Of a DNA stretch of 64,000 nt, positions 60,255-64,000 are shown one piece after another. The first letter of the stretch is position 1; every line of letters starts with the position of its first letter. This DNA is from Apis mellifera (Eukaryota > Arthropoda > Insecta > Hymenoptera > Apidae). Location: assembly GCF_003254395.2 (NCBI RefSeq), contig NC_037649.1:9573931-9637930 (forward strand). Direction: 5' to 3'. The notes below the pieces were generated by a model that was not told the origin of the DNA, ran no database searches, and worked only from the letters and a program-made list of their open reading frames with translations. The translations under genes and the position numbers were made by a program.

Positions 60255-63200
60255 ATGTACATAGAATGTCGTTAGATAATCGGTGTCCCTGCCAGACCCT
60301 CATCAATCACCAATATCAGCCGCCCAAAACTAATACCATACTATACAGAGTCGTGCGGGAAAACATATTGCAAAAGCGTTCTGGTTCTTTTAAAGAATGA
60401 AAAATTTTCAAAAGCAACGTATACGAAACATATATTTAATAGTTTAATAAGCGATCAACCGTTTTCTCCCAAACAATTTTTCAGAGGGAGCAGGATACGT
60501 TATAAACATAAGCGCTGATAACCCACCTTATTGGTGCTTGAAGAGAATGAAGCGACTATCTCGCTTAGATACCTCTACTACTTGGCTGGCCTTCTGTCTT
60601 AATTCCGTATAAGAGCTTATCATAGTCCACCTTTTACTCTCTTCCCTCCTCGCTCCCATTTTTTCTCTCGAATTATATAAAATGTAAGAGTCGCCCTGGC
60701 GGCGTTCGGGACTCCCCTCTTTTAAGTGGCTCCCGCCACTTATCTCGAGCGAGCTACACCTTTGCATAATGATTATTACTTTCTTCCCAACGAGACTTTG
60801 ACCATAGTGCATAGACTTCGTATCTTCCTCTCTCTCTTTCCGTATTCGTTATTCAATTTTCAATTTCGAGAAAATTAATCGACAATTATACGGTTTCGAA
60901 TGACTCGATCGAGTGTTATCAGATCGGAAGAAAGGAAGTAGAGTCTGGTTTCACCTTACTTGTAACTTCCCTGATTAATATTTCTACATTCTTTGATTAT
61001 TAATGTATGAGCGGGATAATAATCCCCTTCGTTAAGGAGAGGGTTCATCATTCCGAATCTCACGGAATATATATATACGCGGTTAAATGTGTTAACAACC
61101 GAGCGGCCGTTGTTTTGCGCCCTATTACCGCGTATCTAACCCGCGCTTCAACCTAACAAAAACGTTACCATCGGTTCAACGCTATATTTCTCTCGTGTGT
61201 TTTTCTCGGAGGGGTGGGGAAAGGTAGCAGTAGCGGTAATACCCGGCAAGGCTCCCTGCAAACATCCGAGCCGAAACACACACCGCCCGCAAACTGCGAG
61301 CCAGTCAAGTATATCGGATGGGTGGGTAAGTTAAATATCGCGATTTGGGGGTAAAGCGCGTTCACGCGATCGTTTCCCTCCCACGGCTCGAGTTTTCGAA
61401 TAGAAACTTTACGGCGAAATTGCAAATTGAAATCCTTGCCGACCGTGTACGATTCTCTAATTTCACGCTTACACGCTTTACGCTATCGTATTATATTCGA
61501 TATCGATAACGTTAATTTCGGGATCTCGAGAGATTTAATGATATCGGTTACGAAATCAAGGATGATCTTGTTTTTAGAAGAAGAAAAGAAATCATTCGCG
61601 CAAAAGGATCGTCCAACGGAAATTGGAAATCCAAACTTCTCTGTTAGATATATGGGGAAGGAGGGTATTTATTTGCCGATTTATCAGCTCCTGATCGTTT
61701 TATAAACATTTGTCACTAGCAATCCACCCGTATCCAACCGACGATCGATCAACGTTTCAGGCTCGCCAATTTCATCCCTGAATCATTTCGATGCAAAACA
61801 GCGAGGTTCCGATTTAAAATTAAAATTCAACATTCCGAAACCGGATAATATCGTTTCTTTTAATTTAATTCGGTAACGAATTACCGATCTTTCGCTCGCC
61901 TCCAGGTGTCCATTAATAAATACAAAATTTCTTTTCCCCGCTCTCAATTACTCGAGATCACTTAACGTGTTTAGAAACCGTGAAAATCGCGCCGTCGAAA
62001 ATAACAGGCTACGTGCCCCTGCTCGGGCCTCCTGTCGGGCTCGTACCTTTTAAAACGATTCGCGGAGCAGCTCCGGTTCGGCGAGCACCGGGCCCTGCCT
62101 CGCAATCGATAGTCAATTCTGCGATCGGCCGCAAACCGGCCACCCGCTAAAACAGATCTCCACAGATCAAACTTTCCATTAGCTTTCGAATTACACGCCA
62201 CTCGTTCGCCCCAATCCGATCGTTTCCGAATCCGGATAATAAAAATTTCCTAATTGCCCTACATCTCTATCCTCCTCGCGCGAGCAAAATTTCGGAGGAG
62301 GAGGATAAGAATCGAAGATTTCGACGATCGTTCTTCGGATAAAACCCATCGGGTTCGAGGTATCGATTCGAGGTAACCTCGATGTTGCTTTTTATTTATT
62401 TTTCGTTCGTGTTCTTCCCTTGGACATTCGTCAACGCTTTTTCGCCATTTATATGTTTCTCGTTTCCTCTTCTCTTTTTCAACATTTATTTATTCAACGC
62501 TAATGAACGGAACCGGAGGGTTAAAAGCGATAAAAGCGACACGTACTTCGATTTCGCGCACGACTGCCGCCGTCTATAAATCAAACGCTTGACGCCCTTT
62601 CGTTCGGTAGGAGGGAGGGGCTTTTTCTCGGTCTCCTTTTCCCGAGCTGCGCTCGCCAACTTTCATTCACTTTCGGTATACATGAACCGACGGGACGCGC
62701 GTGTGAGCGCGTTTATCAAGAAAGACTTATCCCCTCCCTCCTTTTCACTTTGCCTCCGCAAAAGCGGGCAAAACTTGGTGCCAGAAAAACATTGACTCCC
62801 GTTCAAAGTAACGCGACGACCTGTAAGATACCGGAAGAGAATCGGCCGCGTTTAAGTATAGGAAGTGGACGCTTTCGATCGAACATTTCTCGTTCCCTAT
62901 AATTTCTCTATTTTCTCCATTCGTTTCTTCTTCTTCTTTTTTCAAAAAAATATTTGTTTCTCTTTTATCCGCCGATCGTCTTAATTCTTCTTATTTCGAA
63001 ACGCGATGTTGAAAATCACGACGTTGGGGAGAAGAAAAAAAAATAGAGAAGATCGGGATTGAAAGGAAAGGAGAGGAGGAGCGCTCCGGTGTCCTGGTTT
63101 TTCGGCTTGAGGTACACCTCTCGCGTCGAGATTAAAGTTTAAAGTATCACGTGAAACCATAGCTTCCCCGCGAGAGTCGGGTCGTAACTCTCCCGTATCG

Positions 63201-63376
63201 GATCGGTGTCTCCGCAGGGGCCGTGAAACCAGGGTAATATCCATTTCGAGGTGCGGCACGTCGAAGATTGATCTCTTTCTCTCTTACCCGGTTGCCCACC
63301 GATCCGGAAGAGACTAAAGGGATCTCGAGCGGTAACAGGGATTGACTTTTACAATTGTACATTTCACCACGCTTAC
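60255..63376. other. Non-coding stretch of mixed composition
   Basis: A 94-codon minus frame (60812-60528) with no recognised domain contains a short perfect hairpin at 60724-60741. A GC- and CpG-rich patch at 62,000-62,170 carries another minus frame (62201-61971). A donor-like GTGGGTAAGT lies at about 61,324 and TATCGATA at 61501-61508. No supported gene. Confidence 0.45.
60724..60741. repeat. Short perfect hairpin
   Basis: AAGTGGC, loop TCCC, GCCACTT: a 7-bp stem. It is too short to be a miRNA precursor by itself and has no T run as a terminator would. Confidence 0.7.
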
Positions 63377-63446
63377 CTTCTAAAACTCCATCAGCCGTCC
63401 AATTAAAAACGCGTCCTCCTCTCGCGAGGATTCCTCTTTCCAACAT
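63377..63446 (-). CDS. Possible start exon with good Kozak and donor, uncertain
   Basis: On the minus strand ATG (63446) sits in CACAAAATG, the favoured insect start context. The frame runs 23 codons (MLERGILARGGRVFNWTADG, then VLE) to a consensus donor (GAAG then GTAAGC, GT at 63376-63375), phase 1. Without splicing the frame stays open much further, to 63147. The peptide is not recognised and has no signal sequence. A run of 14 T on the plus strand lies just upstream of the ATG. Confidence 0.15.
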
Positions 63447-63951
63447 TTTGTGTCGAAACTTTTTTTTTTTTTTACCAAACTACCAAAGAGCACGGTTCAT
63501 GTTAATTATCCCGTGTTCGTTGAAATTCGCTTTTTTCTTTTGTTTCCTTTCGTTTTTTTTCCCCCCCAAGGATCGAGCGTACACGAGAGTACTTGGTGCG
63601 TAGTTTCACACGCGAGTGAAAGTCACGGCAATTTGCGAAAATAATGCGGCGATGTAAGTGAATACGGTAAATGGGACGGGGGGGTAATAATTTATTGAAG
63701 CTTAAGTGCAGGGGGAAGAGCGACAGAAAGGAAGGATTTCTGGCGGATCAAGATTGCGGTTTCTCCCTTCGTCTCGCTGCGATCTGCATCGCTTAACCGT
63801 AGTGGCGCGGCTACGATGCCATTCCCACCAGGTGTGAAACTTTAAAGAGGGTTGGAGAACGTAGAATACAGGGAATGTAGAATATCGCGGTAAAAAAGAC
63901 CCGTCACTCGCTGAAATCCCATTTAAAGACATATTTTTAATATTTAAGAAA

Positions 63952-63952
<1 letters not shown>
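63447..63952. other. Non-coding stretch to the terminal repeat
   Basis: It has T runs at about 63,461-63,474 and 63,553-63,567. A donor-like GAT then GTAAGT lies at about 63,655 on the plus strand without a convincing exon upstream. Confidence 0.5.

Positions 63953-63997
<45 letters not shown>
63953..63997. repeat. (TA)22 microsatellite at the window edge
   Basis: Perfect alternation for 45 bases, three bases from the end of the window. Confidence 0.97.

Positions 63998-64000
<3 letters not shown>

Noticed and set aside
1..64000. tRNA, rRNA or known insect microRNA genes
   Set aside because: I looked for tRNA B-box sequences and for the mature sequences of common insect microRNAs on reading through and saw none. 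A covariance-model search would be decisive.
1..64000. Transposons (mariner, LINE or LTR parts)
   Set aside because: No frame reads as transposase, reverse transcriptase or integrase, and no paired terminal repeats were noticed. Old non-coding fragments could be missed without a library search.

Overview
This is nuclear DNA of a eukaryote, most likely an insect. I favour a hymenopteran, and probably a bee. CpG is abundant rather than depleted (TCGA, CGCG and TTCGAA recur throughout), polypyrimidine and purine tracts are frequent, (GA)n/(CT)n and (TA)n microsatellites are dense, and translation-start contexts such as CAAAATG look arthropod. There are no bacterial operons, no viral genes, no rRNA or tRNA genes, and no transposase or reverse transcriptase that I can recognise. 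The species assignment is inference from composition.

The window is overwhelmingly non-coding, either intergenic or the inside of very long introns. No long open frame matches a protein family I know. The frames of 200-266 codons at 5.2-6.0, 19.6-20.2, 23.5-24.1, 27.8-28.5 and 38.7-39.5 kb sit in stop-poor, GC-richer sequence where several frames are usually open together, so I do not call them genes. A handful of short candidate exons are reported at low to moderate confidence. The best are a minus-strand exon encoding a classic signal peptide at 48.44-48.52 kb, with a plausible promoter to its right, and a plus-strand start exon ending in a consensus splice donor at 50.51-50.62 kb. A well-formed acceptor in matching phase lies at 55.73 kb. 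Weaker candidates are a plus-strand terminal exon at 45.44 kb with a polyadenylation signal, and a minus-strand start exon at 63.38-63.45 kb.

Layout. From 1 to about 44 kb the sequence is GC-richer and CpG-rich, dotted with (GA)n/(CT)n, GAA, GTC, TCGA and TA microsatellites, G-quadruplex motifs and alternating purine-pyrimidine tracts. It includes a diverged minisatellite of seven copies of a roughly 150-bp unit at 15.42-16.39 kb and an E-box cluster at 24.9 kb. Around 43.7-44.6 kb, marked by Z-DNA-prone tracts and the last long (GA) tract, the composition turns AT-rich and stays so to about 60 kb. Most of the more credible candidate exons lie in this AT-rich part. From 60 kb to the end the composition is mixed again, and the window closes in (TA)22.

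If the signal-peptide exon is real, everything to its left on the minus strand would be downstream of it, and much of the first 48 kb could be a single giant first intron. That is common for insect neuronal adhesion and receptor genes. If the 50.5-kb exon is real, two genes diverge from about 48.6-50.4 kb. I found no clearly novel biological system. The most structured unexplained element is the minisatellite.
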